Assembly (NCBI RefSeq): GCF_001591145.1
Contig: NZ_BCUF01000004.1
Coordinates: 121,195 to 185,194 of the forward strand
Source: Vibrio harveyi NBRC 15634 = ATCC 14126 = KCTC 12724
GTDB taxonomy: Bacteria; Pseudomonadota; Gammaproteobacteria; Enterobacterales; Vibrionaceae
Direction of reading: 5' to 3'
Length of the DNA: 64,000 nucleotides
In this document: positions 28,998 to 39,016 of the stretch, piece after piece
How positions within the stretch are numbered: position 1 is the stretch's first letter
Layout of the letters: the number at the start of each line of letters is the position of its first letter
Position numbers and translations under genes: made by a program
Notes under the pieces: generated by a model
Seen by the model: the letters and a program-made list of their open reading frames with translations, nothing else
What the model was told of the DNA's origin: nothing
The model's database searches: none

Positions 28998-29906
28998 TTA
29001 GAAGTAACCTTGACGTTTCTTAAGCTCCATCGATCCTGACTGATCGTGGTCGATCGCACGACCTTGGCGCTCACTTGAGGTTGCCACCAGCATTTCTTCG
29101 ATGATGCCTGTTAGCGTGTTTGCTTCAGACTCAATCGCGCCAGTCAGCGGGTAACAACCCAAAGTACGGAAACGTACACTCTTCTCTTCAATCACTTCAC
29201 CTGGTTCTAGCTCCATGCGGTCATCGTCTACCATGATCAGCATGCCATCACGCTCAACAACCGGTCGCTTGTCTGCAAGGTAAAGAGGCACGATCTCGAT
29301 GTTTTCTAGGTAGATGTATTGCCAGATATCCAGCTCAGTCCAGTTTGAAAGTGGGAACACGCGAATGCTCTCCCCCTTGTTTACTTGACCGTTGTATGTT
29401 TTCCAAAGCTCCGGACGTTGGTTTTTCGGATCCCAGGTATGGTTCTTATCACGGAATGAGTACACGCGCTCTTTTGCACGAGACTTCTCTTCATCACGAC
29501 GTGCACCACCGAATGCTGCATCAAAACCATACTTGTTCAGAGCTTGCTTCAAACCTTGAGTCTTCATGATGTCAGTATGCTTAGAAGAGCCGTGTACAAA
29601 TGGACTGCAGCCCATTGCTAGACCCTCTGGGTTCTTATGAACCAAAAGCTCAAAGCCGTATTTCTCAGCGGTACGATCACGAAACTCGATCATCTCGCGG
29701 AATTTCCAATCCGTATCTACGTGCAGTAGTGGGAATGGAATTTTGCCTGGGTAGAAGGCTTTACGCGCAAGATGCAACATGACTGATGAATCTTTACCAA
29801 TCGAATACATCATGACTGGGTTATCGAACTCAGCCGCAACTTCGCGGATGATATGAATACTCTCCGCTTCGAGTTGTTTAAGGTGAGTTAAACGTTGTTG
29901 GTCCAT
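28998..29906 (-). CDS. cysD: Sulfate adenylyltransferase subunit 2, CysD
   Basis: A 302-residue PP-loop ATP pyrophosphatase-family enzyme, the catalytic subunit of ATP sulfurylase. The PP-loop is [13 protein letters not shown] (about 34-46), followed by [12 protein letters not shown] and, later, a [10 protein letters not shown] segment typical of CysD. It is 58 bases downstream of cobA and 18 before cysN, so the three are likely one transcript under sulfur control (CysB), though I could not define a CysB site. Confidence 0.97.
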   Translation of the reverse strand: MDQQRLTHLKQLEAESIHIIREVAAEFDNPVMMYSIGKDSSVMLHLARKAFYPGKIPFPLLHVDTDWKFREMIEFRDRTAEKYGFELLVHKNPEGLAMGCSPFVHGSSKHTDIMKTQGLKQALNKYGFDAAFGGARRDEEKSRAKERVYSFRDKNHTWDPKNQRPELWKTYNGQVNKGESIRVFPLSNWTELDIWQYIYLENIEIVPLYLADKRPVVERDGMLIMVDDDRMELEPGEVIEEKSVRFRTLGCYPLTGAIESEANTLTGIIEEMLVATSSERQGRAIDHDQSGSMELKKRQGYF

Positions 29907-29964
29907 GTTTTGTCTTTCCTTTTTAAGCTTGAAGGCTCATTAGTCCCTAATCTTTGGTCTGAAA

Positions 29965-30855
29965 TTATATGGAGCTGGCAATAGCACTTTTGTTGAATTC
30001 AGTACTAGACAAAAACCAGTCCAACTTTTGAGACAGACGCACAACTTCGCCGACAACAATCAAAGACGGAGCTTGAGCTTCTTTAGATAATTCAGATAGT
30101 TGAGAAAGTTCTCCGGTGAAAACTTTTTGCTGGATTTGCGTACCGCGCTCGATGATGGCGATAGGGGTTGAGGCTGCCCTACCATGTTTGATGAGCTGAT
30201 TCTGAATATAGTGTGATTTCATCAGTCCCATGTAGATCACTAAAGTCTGATTCCCGCGCGCTAATGTCGACCAGTCCATGTCGTCACTTTCTTCTTTAAG
30301 ATGACCCGTAACAAACAGTGCTGACTGCGCGTAATCACGATGCGTCAGCGGGATCCCGGCATAAGCAGTCGCACCCGCAGCGGCAGTAATGCCCGGAACT
30401 ACTTGGAAACGAACACCGGCATCAGCCAAAACTTCCAATTCTTCACCACCGCGACCAAACACAAATGGATCGCCACCTTTAATGCGCACCACTTTGTAGC
30501 CTTGCTTGGCAAAGTCCACCAGCAATTGGTTAGTCTTTTCTTGCGGCACACTGTGGTGACCAGCACGTTTACCCACGCACACCAAAATGGTTTCGCTTGG
30601 AATTAGCGCCATGATCTCGTCAGACACTAGGTAGTCGTAAAGCACGACGTCAGCTTGTTGTAGGCAGTTAAGTGCTTTCAGTGTTAACAGCTCAGGGTCG
30701 CCGGGACCGGCACCAACAAGGGCAACTTCACCCGGTTGAAGAGATTGCTTGCTAAAACGCGGAAGATCGGCAGCTCGGTTATTCGAAACCAGCCGGGGCT
30801 TGTTGATTGGAAAATTCGTTACTGAATCGTTAACTGCCATGTGCTTGCTCATCAT
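29965..30855 (-). CDS. cobA: Uroporphyrinogen-III C-methyltransferase
   Basis: A 296-residue SAM-dependent SUMT enzyme that methylates uroporphyrinogen III to precorrin-2, the first step to siroheme, the cofactor of sulfite reductase. It shows [15 protein letters not shown] (about 47-61), the [17 protein letters not shown] block (about 122) and [12 protein letters not shown]. It lacks the N-terminal dehydrogenase/chelatase half of CysG. Its location ahead of cysDN fits siroheme supply for sulfate assimilation. The start is uncertain among ATGs at 30855, 30852 and 30840. Confidence 0.94.
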   Translation of the reverse strand: MMSKHMAVNDSVTNFPINKPRLVSNNRAADLPRFSKQSLQPGEVALVGAGPGDPELLTLKALNCLQQADVVLYDYLVSDEIMALIPSETILVCVGKRAGHHSVPQEKTNQLLVDFAKQGYKVVRIKGGDPFVFGRGGEELEVLADAGVRFQVVPGITAAAGATAYAGIPLTHRDYAQSALFVTGHLKEESDDMDWSTLARGNQTLVIYMGLMKSHYIQNQLIKHGRAASTPIAIIERGTQIQQKVFTGELSQLSELSKEAQAPSLIVVGEVVRLSQKLDWFLSSTEFNKSAIASSI

Positions 30856-31115
30856 CCATTGATATCGTTATGGATGGCATTATGGCGGTGGGTTTATATT
30901 ACCGGAAATTCTAAAATTTCATTTTTTATTCAAAAAACTGCTAAGAAGCTTTTGTTAGGTCTCATTCAAAATGGTGAAAAAGGCATCACTTTGACACTTT
31001 CCTCCGCATTTAATTGCCTAATGTTCACAGTTTTCTGCATCTTAGCCTGAGCTTGCACTAATATTTGTTACATTACGCTGTACGACCCCTCTATCCCATT
31101 TAATTGGAGCACCTC

Positions 31116-33077
31116 ATGAAAATGGCAGTTAATCCCGCATCCGTCGCAGTTTTAAGCGGTATGTTTACGCTTGCAGGTCCAGCAATGGCGGACACTATTA
31201 AGCTACGTATTATCGAAACCACCGATATTCACACCAATGTGATGGATTACGACTACTACAAAGATCAGCCTTCTCAACAAATCGGTCTTAGCCGTGCGGC
31301 AACACTGGTTAAGCAAGCTCGTGAAGAAGCTGTAAACAGTGTATTGGTCGACAATGGCGACTTGATTCAAGGCAGCCCGATGGGCGATTACATGGCAGCG
31401 AAAGGGATTAACGCTGGCGAAATCCACCCGGTATACAAAGCGATGAACCAGTTGGATTACGATGTGGGTAACATTGGTAACCATGAATTCAACTACGGTC
31501 TTGAGTTCCTGAAAAACTCTATCGACGGTGCGAACTTCCCTTATGTTAGTGCTAACGTTTTCGACAAGAAGACAGGTGAGCACTACTTCAAACCTTATCT
31601 CATTAAAACGCACACGTTCAAAGACACTGATGGTCAAAGCCACGAAATCAAAGTGGGCTACATCGGCTTCGTACCACCGCAAATCATGGTGTGGGATAAG
31701 AAAAACCTAGAAGGTAAAGTTTTCGCTGAAGACATCACTGAGACTGCGAAAAAGCTGGTTCCTCAGATGAAGAAAGAAGGTGCTGACGTGATTGTGGCGA
31801 TTCCACACTCGGGCATTTCTACTGACCCATACAAGCTCGGCGCTGAAAACTCGGTTTACTATCTCACAGAAGTTGAAGGCATTGATGCGATTGCGTTTGG
31901 TCACTCTCACGCCGTGTTCCCAGGTAAAGACTTTGCCAAGCTGCAAGGTGTCGACAACGCAAAAGGCACAATTAATGGCGTAACCGCAGTCATGCCAGGT
32001 CGCTGGGGTAGCCACGTTGGCGTAATGGACTTGATGCTGAAAGAAAAAGACGGCAAATGGCAAGTTGTTGAGGGTCAATCTGAAGCTCGCCCTATCTTCG
32101 ACAAAGCCAACAAAAAGTCGTTGGCGGAAGCCGATAAAGGCATCGTGGATGCACTTGTTGATGACCACAAAGGCACACGTGAATTCGTCAATCAGCCAAT
32201 CGGTAAAGCAAATGATGTGATGTACAGCTTCCTAGCGCTTGTACAAGATGATCCAACGATTCAAATCGTAAACCTTGCTCAAAAAGATTACGTGGAACGC
32301 TTTATCCAAGGCGACCCAGATCTTGCAGACATTCCAGTACTAAGCGCAGCTGCACCATTTAAAGTGGGCGGACGTAAAGACGATCCAAATGGCTTCACGG
32401 AAGTAGAGTCCGGTCAGCTGACTTTCCGTAATGCCGCGGATCTTTACTTATACCCGAATACGCTGGTAGCAATGAAGGTTAAAGGCAAAGAAGTTCACGA
32501 ATGGCTAGAGTGTAGCGCGGGTCAGTTCAACCAGATTGATGTCAACAGCACCAAACCTCAGTCTTTGTTGAATTGGGATAACTTCCGCACTTATAACTTC
32601 GACGTGATTGATGGTGTGAACTACCAAATCGATGTCACTCAACCACCGAAGTACGATGCAAGTTGTAACGTGATCAACCCAGACTCACAACGTATCGTGA
32701 ACCTGACTTATAACGGAAAACCGGTTGATCCGAAGCAAGACTTCATCATTGCAACCAACAACTACCGTGCTTACAGCGCGACTTTCCCAGGCACTGGTCC
32801 GGATTTCATCGCATTTGATTCTCCAGATGAGAACCGCTCAGTAGTTGCTGCTTACATCTCTCGCATCAGTAAAGAGCAAGGTGAAGTAACACCAAGTGCA
32901 GATAACAACTGGTCTTTCGCGCCAATCAAATCGGATAACAAACTTGATGTTCGCTTTGAAACCTCACCAAGTGATAAAGCTGCGCAGTTCATCAAAGAGA
33001 AAGGGCAATACCCGATGAAACGTGTCGCAACTGACGAAGTTGGTTTCGCGATTTACCAAATCGACCTGAATAAATAA
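31116..33077 (+). CDS. cpdB: 2',3'-cyclic-nucleotide 2'-phosphodiesterase / 3'-nucleotidase CpdB
   Basis: A 653-residue periplasmic metallophosphoesterase that scavenges nucleotides. The ATG at 31116 has GGAG six bases upstream and opens a signal peptide ending Gly-Pro-Ala-Met-Ala. Metal motifs are [27 protein letters not shown], and later GHSHAVFPG; the C-terminal 5'-nucleotidase domain starts near residue 370. It is divergent from cobA across about 260 bases in which I could not settle a promoter. Confidence 0.95.
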   Translation: MKMAVNPASVAVLSGMFTLAGPAMADTIKLRIIETTDIHTNVMDYDYYKDQPSQQIGLSRAATLVKQAREEAVNSVLVDNGDLIQGSPMGDYMAAKGINAGEIHPVYKAMNQLDYDVGNIGNHEFNYGLEFLKNSIDGANFPYVSANVFDKKTGEHYFKPYLIKTHTFKDTDGQSHEIKVGYIGFVPPQIMVWDKKNLEGKVFAEDITETAKKLVPQMKKEGADVIVAIPHSGISTDPYKLGAENSVYYLTEVEGIDAIAFGHSHAVFPGKDFAKLQGVDNAKGTINGVTAVMPGRWGSHVGVMDLMLKEKDGKWQVVEGQSEARPIFDKANKKSLAEADKGIVDALVDDHKGTREFVNQPIGKANDVMYSFLALVQDDPTIQIVNLAQKDYVERFIQGDPDLADIPVLSAAAPFKVGGRKDDPNGFTEVESGQLTFRNAADLYLYPNTLVAMKVKGKEVHEWLECSAGQFNQIDVNSTKPQSLLNWDNFRTYNFDVIDGVNYQIDVTQPPKYDASCNVINPDSQRIVNLTYNGKPVDPKQDFIIATNNYRAYSATFPGTGPDFIAFDSPDENRSVVAAYISRISKEQGEVTPSADNNWSFAPIKSDNKLDVRFETSPSDKAAQFIKEKGQYPMKRVATDEVGFAIYQIDLNK

Positions 33078-33080
33078 GGG

Positions 33081-33134
33081 GTATGCCCAAGTAACCTCGA
33101 GATGCTAGGTTCTGCGAGAATGACTTGGGTATAC
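33081..33134. repeat. Intergenic palindromic repeat, long form
   Basis: GTATGCCCAAG (33081-33091) pairs, with one G-T, with CTTGGGTATAC (33124-33134). The first arm and the following TAACCTCGAGATGCT are identical to the short copy at 19846, but the loop here is 32 bases. Confidence 0.7.
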
Positions 33135-33148
33135 TTGACAATGATTTC

Positions 33149-33175
33149 AAGCGGCTCTCATGAGCCGCTTTTTTG
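33149..33175 (+). terminator. cpdB terminator
   Basis: AAGCGGCTC, loop TCAT, GAGCCGCTT, then TTTT: a 9-bp stem with a T tail. Confidence 0.87.
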
Positions 33176-33224
33176 TTATCAGTAAAAACCGTTAGAATGA
33201 GAAAAACCGTTTCTGAGTTATCAC

Positions 33225-33797
33225 ATGCACAGCGATCTTTTTTCAGACTTAATCAATCATGGCTTCCTCGAAAATGAGGCAAATCAGCTTATTGAACATG
33301 GGCAACAGCTTGAACTGCCAACGCGCCATATTCTCAATCACCAAGGTGAGTTCAGCTCGCACATCTACTTTGTATTAGAGGGATTGTGTCACGCCAGTTA
33401 TCTGACCGACAAAGGGAAGGAATTCAGTAAAGAGTTCTACTGGGAAAAAGATTGGGTGATTGGCTTTGAAGGGCTTATCAAGAATCAGACTTCGCCATAT
33501 TTATTGGAAACACTGACGCCTTGTCATCTGTTTTGCTTACCGGTTGAAGTACTACATCAGTGGCGTTCAGAAAAGCATCCTATCTACTTAAAGCTGCTCG
33601 AAGCGCAACTGATGCATAAAGAAAACAAAGAACGTTTTATGTTGCTTTACTCACCAGAAGAACGTTACCAACTGTTTTGTCAACACTATCCAGACTTAGA
33701 ACAGCGCATTACCGATAGCCAGATTGCCGCTTACTTGGGGATTACCGCGATCAGTCTTAGCCGAATTAAGTCGCGCTTAAAGAAAGGCAATGAATAA
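33225..33797 (+). CDS. Crp/Fnr-family transcriptional regulator
   Basis: A 190-residue protein with a cyclic-nucleotide-binding-like beta-roll (about residues 20-115, HQGEFSSHIYFVLEGLCHASY) and a short C-terminal helix-turn-helix (TDSQIAAYLGITAISLSRIKSRLKK, about 164-188). The Arg-Ser pair that contacts cAMP in Crp is not visible, nor is an Fnr-type Cys cluster, so the effector is unknown. It stands alone between cpdB and dbpA; targets are unknown. Confidence 0.85.
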   Translation: MHSDLFSDLINHGFLENEANQLIEHGQQLELPTRHILNHQGEFSSHIYFVLEGLCHASYLTDKGKEFSKEFYWEKDWVIGFEGLIKNQTSPYLLETLTPCHLFCLPVEVLHQWRSEKHPIYLKLLEAQLMHKENKERFMLLYSPEERYQLFCQHYPDLEQRITDSQIAAYLGITAISLSRIKSRLKKGNE

Positions 33798-33819
33798 GGT
33801 CAGATAGGCTGGAAAAAAC

Positions 33820-33845
33820 AAAGGCGCTCAATGTCGAGCGCCTTT
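33820..33845. terminator. Bidirectional terminator, regulator/dbpA
   Basis: AAAGGCGCTC, loop AATGTC, GAGCGCCTTT between convergent genes. Confidence 0.82.
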
Positions 33846-33864
33846 GCATTAAATGAGGTTCTGC

Positions 33865-35244
33865 TTACTTCAGAATACGAGCACGGAATTGACGACCTTT
33901 CATCTTACCGTTACTGATAGTTTGCAGTGCTTTCTTCGCCACAGATTTCTCTACCGCAACGTAAGAGCGCATCGCCATTAACTGGATCTTACCCACTTGT
34001 GCACCCGTGATACCATTTTTACCAGTCAAACAGCCAAGGATGTCACCCGCACGTACTTTCTGTTTCTTACCACCATCGATATTAATCGTCACCATCTTCG
34101 CTTGGTATGGCTGCTGAGTTGATTTCGCTGGCAGTGTTGCTGGTACCACATCCATATCTAGGTACTCTTCAATACGAGCTACACGTAGACCATCTTTCTC
34201 ACCAAAGAAGCTGAACGCCAGACCTTTGCTGCCCGCACGACCAGTACGACCAATACGGTGAACGTGTACTTCAGGGTCACGAGACAGTTCGAAGTTAAAT
34301 ACTGCATCAAGGTTGTCGACGTCTAAACCACGCGCCGCCACGTCTGTTGCAACAAGGATAGACACACTCTTGTTAGCAAACTGTACCAGAGCTTGGTCGC
34401 GTTCACGTTGTTCTAGATCGCCATGAAGGTCCACCACACTGAAGCCTTTGTGATGCAGTTCATCTGCCACATTCTGTACTTCTTTCTTGGTATTACAGAA
34501 CACTACTGCTGACTCTGGCTGGTGCGTCAGTAGTAGGTTTGCCAGAGCTTCATCGCGTGCTTCTGAACCTTCAACGTTGTAAAAGTATTGCGCGATGCTC
34601 GACGTATCATGTGTCGATTCTACTTTGATCATCTCTGGCGATTTCATAATACGTTGAGCAATCTGTTCGATCTTCTCTGGGAAAGTCGCACTGAATAGCA
34701 GTGTTTGACGTTGCTTCGGTGCTGCATCAATGATCGCATCGAGTGCGTCTTGGAAGCCCATTTCCAGCATGCGGTCTGCTTCATCTAGGACCAGCGTGTT
34801 TAGCTCTTCTAGGTTAATGCGACCTTTCTCTAGGTGATCAAGGATACGACCGGGCGTACCTACCAGAATATGCGCGCCATGCTCTAGTGAACCGATTTGC
34901 GGTCCCATTGGCATACCACCACACAATGTCAGTACTTTAATGTTGTGAATACCACGACCTAACGTACGGATCTCTTTCGCCACCTGATCAGCCAGTTCAC
35001 GCGTTGGGCACAACACCAAAGATTGTACACGGAAGCGCTTCACGTTTAGGTTGGACAATACGCCCAGACCAAATGCCGCGGTTTTACCTGAGCCTGTTTT
35101 GCCCTGACCAATCACATCACGCTGATTCAAAATCGCAGGTAAGCTCAACGCTTGAATTGGCGTCATATGGGTGTAGTTCAATGATTCAAGCGTCTCTAGT
35201 AGCGCTGGATTAAGCCCTACTTGGTCAAAAGTTTGTTTGCTCAC
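33865..35244 (-). CDS. dbpA: ATP-dependent RNA helicase DbpA (GTG start)
   Basis: A 459-residue DEAD-box helicase for 50S subunit assembly. Motifs: Q-motif THMTPIQALSLP, Walker A GKTGSGKTAA (about 48-57), DEAD (LDEADRM, about 152), SAT (LLFSATFPE), and HRIGRTGRAG. The C-terminal about 75 residues form the DbpA RNA-binding domain that recognises 23S rRNA helix 92, which separates it from SrmB and RhlE. The start is GTG with GAGGA upstream. Confidence 0.95.
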   Translation of the reverse strand: MSKQTFDQVGLNPALLETLESLNYTHMTPIQALSLPAILNQRDVIGQGKTGSGKTAAFGLGVLSNLNVKRFRVQSLVLCPTRELADQVAKEIRTLGRGIHNIKVLTLCGGMPMGPQIGSLEHGAHILVGTPGRILDHLEKGRINLEELNTLVLDEADRMLEMGFQDALDAIIDAAPKQRQTLLFSATFPEKIEQIAQRIMKSPEMIKVESTHDTSSIAQYFYNVEGSEARDEALANLLLTHQPESAVVFCNTKKEVQNVADELHHKGFSVVDLHGDLEQRERDQALVQFANKSVSILVATDVAARGLDVDNLDAVFNFELSRDPEVHVHRIGRTGRAGSKGLAFSFFGEKDGLRVARIEEYLDMDVVPATLPAKSTQQPYQAKMVTINIDGGKKQKVRAGDILGCLTGKNGITGAQVGKIQLMAMRSYVAVEKSVAKKALQTISNGKMKGRQFRARILK

Positions 35245-35390
35245 AGGGAAATATCCTCAGGTGGGATGAAAAAGAGGGCACATTATCGCCAGATTTGTCA
35301 CGAAGACCAGTGAAAATTAACCATTGTTAATGAGTAATAGCAGAAAACGACGTAAAGTCAGCTGCATTCGCCCATTAATGGATATTGAAA

Positions 35391-35843
35391 ATGATCAACT
35401 GGACTGCCCTACCTTTCTCTCAACTGACGACGACACAACTCTACGAGATGCTGCGATTGCGCGTTGATGTCTTTGTGGTGGAGCAAACCTGTCCTTATCC
35501 AGAGCTAGATGGAAAAGATACACTGGAAGGCGTTTTTCACCTATTAGGTTACAAAGGAGATGAACTGGTTGCCTGTGCTCGCCTATTGCCTGCAGGTACC
35601 ACCTACGACAATGTCAGTATTGGTCGTGTAGTAACCAAGCAAAGCGCTCGTGGTAGTGGTCTTGGACATGAACTGCTTGAGCAAGCCCTGCAACATTGCC
35701 AACAGCTTTGGGCAGGTAAAACGATAGATATCGGCGCACAGGAACACCTGATGGCTTTCTATGCGAGTCATGGTTTTGAAGTTATTTCCGAAAGCTACCT
35801 TGAGGATGGTATCCCTCATGTGGATATGCGCCGAGTAAGCTAA
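35391..35843 (+). CDS. GNAT-family N-acetyltransferase, ElaA type
   Basis: A 150-residue GNAT protein with the ElaA N-terminal motif LRVDVFVVEQTCPYPELDGKD (from about residue 22) and the acetyl-CoA loop VVTKQSARGSGLGHELLEQAL (about 77-98). The substrate is unknown. The ATG at 35391 is used; an in-frame TTG six bases earlier is less likely. The EamA gene ATG follows its stop codon directly, so the two are translationally linked. Confidence 0.88.
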   Translation: MINWTALPFSQLTTTQLYEMLRLRVDVFVVEQTCPYPELDGKDTLEGVFHLLGYKGDELVACARLLPAGTTYDNVSIGRVVTKQSARGSGLGHELLEQALQHCQQLWAGKTIDIGAQEHLMAFYASHGFEVISESYLEDGIPHVDMRRVS

Positions 35844-36704
35844 ATGTCACCCCACCATCTGGCGTTACTATTACTGGTTATCGGCAACTTGGCGGCGTCA
35901 CTCTCCGATGTCGCCGTTAAACTGATTGAAGGCGGCATTAGCCCGTTCCAATATATGTTTGTGCGCCAGTTGGCTTCACTGCTGCTCATCCTACCTTTCT
36001 ATCTCAGACAACAACCGGATAAACGTAGCCTAAAGCAAGCACCTATTACCTTGTTGCGAGCGCATCTAATATTAATTGGTAGCGGATGTATGATGGTTGC
36101 GGTGACTCACCTCCCTCTGGCAACTGCAAACGCGGTTTTTTACGCAGCGCCGATTTTAATGTTGCCGCTGTCGATATTGTTCCTCAAAGAGCATCCTCCA
36201 CTAAGTAAAATCTTGCTCACTTGCTTCGGGTTCCTTGGTGTCCTAGTGGTACTCAGACCGGATCATTTTCATTGGGCTGCATTGTTTGCACTCGGCACGG
36301 CGACCACATTGGCGATGTTTAATATATTGGTAAGAAAGCTACCCAGTGAACAGTCTGTGGTCACCACACTTTGGTGGACCACGCTGTTCTCGTTGCCTAT
36401 ATCGGCGATAATGGCTTGGTTTTATTGGCAGCCGATTAGTTGGCAAGAACTGACACTAGTTATCGCAAGTGCAGTGTGCATCTTAAGCTATAACGGCTTG
36501 GCAGTAATGGCATATCAAAAAGCTCCAGCCGGAGAAATTGCTTTAGCAGAATACTCTGGCTTAGTGTTCGTAACACTCTTTGGGATATGGTGGTTTGACG
36601 AGATTCCAGATTGGCTGACTGCAATAGGGATCCTGATGATCGTATTACCGCTCTTACCATGGAATAAGAGAAGACAACATGCCAATCAACAGGGACAAGA
36701 TTGA
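35844..36704 (+). CDS. EamA-family (DMT superfamily) transporter
   Basis: A 286-residue inner-membrane protein with about ten hydrophobic helices in two EamA repeats (about 10-138 and 150-280). The N-terminal VIGNLAASLSDVAVKL and the mid-protein FLKEHPPLSKILLTCFGFLGVLVVLRP segment fit drug/metabolite exporters. The substrate is unknown. It begins immediately after the acetyltransferase stop, with no gap. Confidence 0.9.
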   Translation: MSPHHLALLLLVIGNLAASLSDVAVKLIEGGISPFQYMFVRQLASLLLILPFYLRQQPDKRSLKQAPITLLRAHLILIGSGCMMVAVTHLPLATANAVFYAAPILMLPLSILFLKEHPPLSKILLTCFGFLGVLVVLRPDHFHWAALFALGTATTLAMFNILVRKLPSEQSVVTTLWWTTLFSLPISAIMAWFYWQPISWQELTLVIASAVCILSYNGLAVMAYQKAPAGEIALAEYSGLVFVTLFGIWWFDEIPDWLTAIGILMIVLPLLPWNKRRQHANQQGQD

Positions 36705-36733
36705 GTTCCAGCAGCAAGTAAGGTGACAGACAT

Positions 36734-36760
36734 AAAAAAGACGCGAATCATCGCGCCTTT
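36734..36760 (-). terminator. oapA terminator
   Basis: On the minus strand, GGCGCGA, loop TGAT, TCGCGTC is followed by TTTTTT; the plus-strand flank is T-poor, so it mainly serves oapA. Confidence 0.7.
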
Positions 36761-36780
36761 AGAATGCTTGCTAGTGAACG

Positions 36781-37377
36781 TTATTTATTACGTCCGAATG
36801 TCCCGTCAGATAAACGGAAGAACATGACCGACTCACCACTTTTCTCAAGTTGAAGCATATCTAATTTGCCATCGTCAGCGAGCTTGAAGCGCACCAATTG
36901 ACCTTGCTTGATTCGACTTAAAGGTTTGTCGCTACCTTCAATTTTAACTAGGGCGTTTAAGTCCGCCATTGGCAGTTGATTACTGCGGAATACTTGGGCC
37001 AGTGTATCGCCGTTCTTTACCGTGTACTCTTTCCATTGCTCAGACTTTGGTTCTGAGTTTTGTGCAGAACGCTGCTCACTCAAGCTTTGTGCATTCAATT
37101 GAATGGCAACACGTTGATTCTCAACTTGAGTATCATCGATAAGTGCTTCAGTATCTTTTGGCACTGGAATGATCAGAAGCACCAACACCACAGGCACCAA
37201 TACCATTAGTGCACGTTGATGTAGTTTTGGAAGACGGTGCCAAAACTGAGTGACAGGCTCGATCCTCTCCTGCCACTTCTCTTTGCTAAACGGCTGCTTC
37301 CAATCGATAGCAGCGAACTTTTGTTTCATCAATTCGACGTGGTCGACTTGCTGCTTTTTCTTTCTGCGACGATTCAT
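36781..37377 (-). CDS. OapA-family LysM-like protein
   Basis: A 198-residue protein: a very basic N-terminus (MNRRRKKKQQ), an OapA_N-like region, one transmembrane helix (about 55-72), a Ser/Gln linker, and a C-terminal OapA/LysM-like domain (about 115-195, YTVKNGDTLAQVFRSNQLP). It is probably an inner-membrane protein whose periplasmic domain binds peptidoglycan. I start at the ATG at 37377, preceded by AAGGGAC; upstream in-frame starts add 52 residues that do not look conserved. Confidence 0.85.
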   Translation of the reverse strand: MNRRRKKKQQVDHVELMKQKFAAIDWKQPFSKEKWQERIEPVTQFWHRLPKLHQRALMVLVPVVLVLLIIPVPKDTEALIDDTQVENQRVAIQLNAQSLSEQRSAQNSEPKSEQWKEYTVKNGDTLAQVFRSNQLPMADLNALVKIEGSDKPLSRIKQGQLVRFKLADDGKLDMLQLEKSGESVMFFRLSDGTFGRNK

Positions 37378-37608
37378 TCTGATGAGTCCCTTAATACTTC
37401 TAATCTCAGTATAAAAATACCAGCGCGGAGAGTATATGTTTTTCGCCAAAGTAAAATGTAATTTGGCGTAAATTAGCAGAAATTTCACTTGGAGTAAGAG
37501 ATAAGTCACACCCTCTGCTCCAGAATGCGACATTCGAGCTCAATCATTTAAACCGAGGCTCGAACCTGATATCCTGTGCCTTTATCACTCCTAACAAGAG
37601 CGACATTC

Positions 37609-38229
37609 ATGTCTGAAATTAAATTTGAAACTGCAGAACAGAAAGCTAGCTACGGTATTGGTCTGCAAATGGGTCAGCAACTAGCTGGTTCTGGTCTAGA
37701 AGGTCTTAGCGTTGACGCTATCGCTGCTGGTATTGCAACGGCACTAACTGGTGACATGCCATCTATCGAAATCGATGAGATCAACAACGCGCTTCAAGAG
37801 CTACACACTCGTGCAGAAGCAGCTCGTCAAGAAGCAGCTAAAGCAGCAGCAGCTGACGGCGAAGCGTTCCTAAAAGATAACGCTCTACGTCCAGAAGTAA
37901 ACGTTCTTGAGTCTGGTCTTCAGTACGAAATCATCACTGAAGGTACTGGTGAAATCCCAACAGCGGCGTCTCAAGTACGTGTTCACTACCACGGTGAGCT
38001 AACTGACGGCACTGTATTCGACAGCTCTGTATCTCGCGGTCAACCTGCTGAGTTCCCAGTAACTGGCGTAATCAAAGGCTGGGTTGAAGCTCTTCAACTA
38101 ATGCCTGTTGGCTCTAAGTGGAAACTATATATCCCACAAGACCTAGCATACGGTGAGCGTGGCGCAGGTGCTGCAATCCCTCCATTTGCAGCTCTAGTAT
38201 TCGAAGTAGAACTACTAGACATCCTATAA
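37609..38229 (+). CDS. fklB: FKBP-type peptidyl-prolyl cis-trans isomerase FklB
   Basis: A 206-residue FKBP22-type isomerase: N-terminal dimerisation helices ([16 protein letters not shown], about 7-22), a long linker helix, and a C-terminal FKBP domain (about 110-206) with [35 protein letters not shown] and ending in LLDIL. The ATG at 37609 gives exactly the family length. It is divergent from oapA. TATCCT (about 37570) with TTTAAA 17 bases upstream is a possible promoter. Confidence 0.95.
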   Translation: MSEIKFETAEQKASYGIGLQMGQQLAGSGLEGLSVDAIAAGIATALTGDMPSIEIDEINNALQELHTRAEAARQEAAKAAAADGEAFLKDNALRPEVNVLESGLQYEIITEGTGEIPTAASQVRVHYHGELTDGTVFDSSVSRGQPAEFPVTGVIKGWVEALQLMPVGSKWKLYIPQDLAYGERGAGAAIPPFAALVFEVELLDIL

Positions 38230-38256
38230 TTGAGACCATTCTCAATAGCAAATTCG

Positions 38257-38285
38257 AAGCGGCGCACACTAGCGCCGCTTTTTTT
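38257..38285 (+). terminator. fklB terminator
   Basis: AAGCGGCGC, a six-base loop, GCGCCGCTT, then TTTTT. Confidence 0.88.
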
Positions 38286-38380
38286 GTCTAGAATAAACAG
38301 ACTTGAGCTCAATAACCTTACGTCTCAGTAATCTCAAGAAGTAAACAAACAATAATAATCGCAAGCCACATGGAGGTATT

Positions 38381-38860
38381 ATGCGTAAAACACTCCTCAC
38401 CTTAGCTCTGCTGTCAATGAATATTGGTACAGCTCACGCTTTTCTTGATGCCGTGACCGACAAAGATAACCAAGAAGGTTTAATGGACATGGTTAGCCAA
38501 GGTATGAATGCGGAGTCCTCTCCAATCACAGATTTACTAACGAGCCAATTACCAGTTTCGACTGAACAAGCCGCTGGCGGCACAAGTGCATTATTAGCTT
38601 TGGCACAAAGCCAACTGTCAGATCAAAATAGCAGTGAACTAGAATCTCTGATCCCAGGGATGTCGAGTTTGGATAGCGCACAAAGCTTGCTAGGTAATAT
38701 CGAAAGTTTAAGCGCGGTACAAAGCACTTTTGACAAATTGGGGTTAGACCCTTCAATGATCAGTCAATTTGCGCCGGTGATACTGGGCTATTTGGGCGAC
38801 CAAGGGGCAAGCGAGGGCTTACTCAAGTCACTAAGTGGATTGTGGGGTTCAGGCAGCTAA
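38381..38860 (+). CDS. DUF2780-family exported protein
   Basis: A 159-residue protein with a signal peptide (MRKTLLTLALLSMNIGTAHA) and a Ser/Leu-rich, predicted helical body with a SQFAPVILGYLGDQGASEGLLKSLSGLW C-terminus typical of DUF2780. Such proteins are common in Vibrio and Shewanella; function unknown. GGAGG precedes the ATG. Confidence 0.8.
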   Translation: MRKTLLTLALLSMNIGTAHAFLDAVTDKDNQEGLMDMVSQGMNAESSPITDLLTSQLPVSTEQAAGGTSALLALAQSQLSDQNSSELESLIPGMSSLDSAQSLLGNIESLSAVQSTFDKLGLDPSMISQFAPVILGYLGDQGASEGLLKSLSGLWGSGS

Positions 38861-38968
38861 GAAGTTTCGCCTAAACATAAATTAAGACTAAAGATTCGAT
38901 TATCAAAGATTAGTTTGAGAGGGGAGACGGAAAACTCAATTTGTTTCGCTTTCAAATACGACAGATAC

Positions 38969-38999
38969 AAAAAAGCCGAGCTAATGCTCGGCTTTTTTT
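38969..38999. terminator. Terminator of the alpha operon (rplQ), bidirectional
   Basis: AAAAAAGCCGAGC, loop TAAT, GCTCGGCTTTTTTT: T tails on both strands, between convergent genes. Confidence 0.9.
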
Positions 39000-39016
39000 G
39001 TTCTTACGAACTGAGA

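Noticed and set aside
30841..31050. 69-codon ORF in the cobA/cpdB gap
   Set aside because: It overlaps the cobA start on the other strand and lacks a ribosome binding site.
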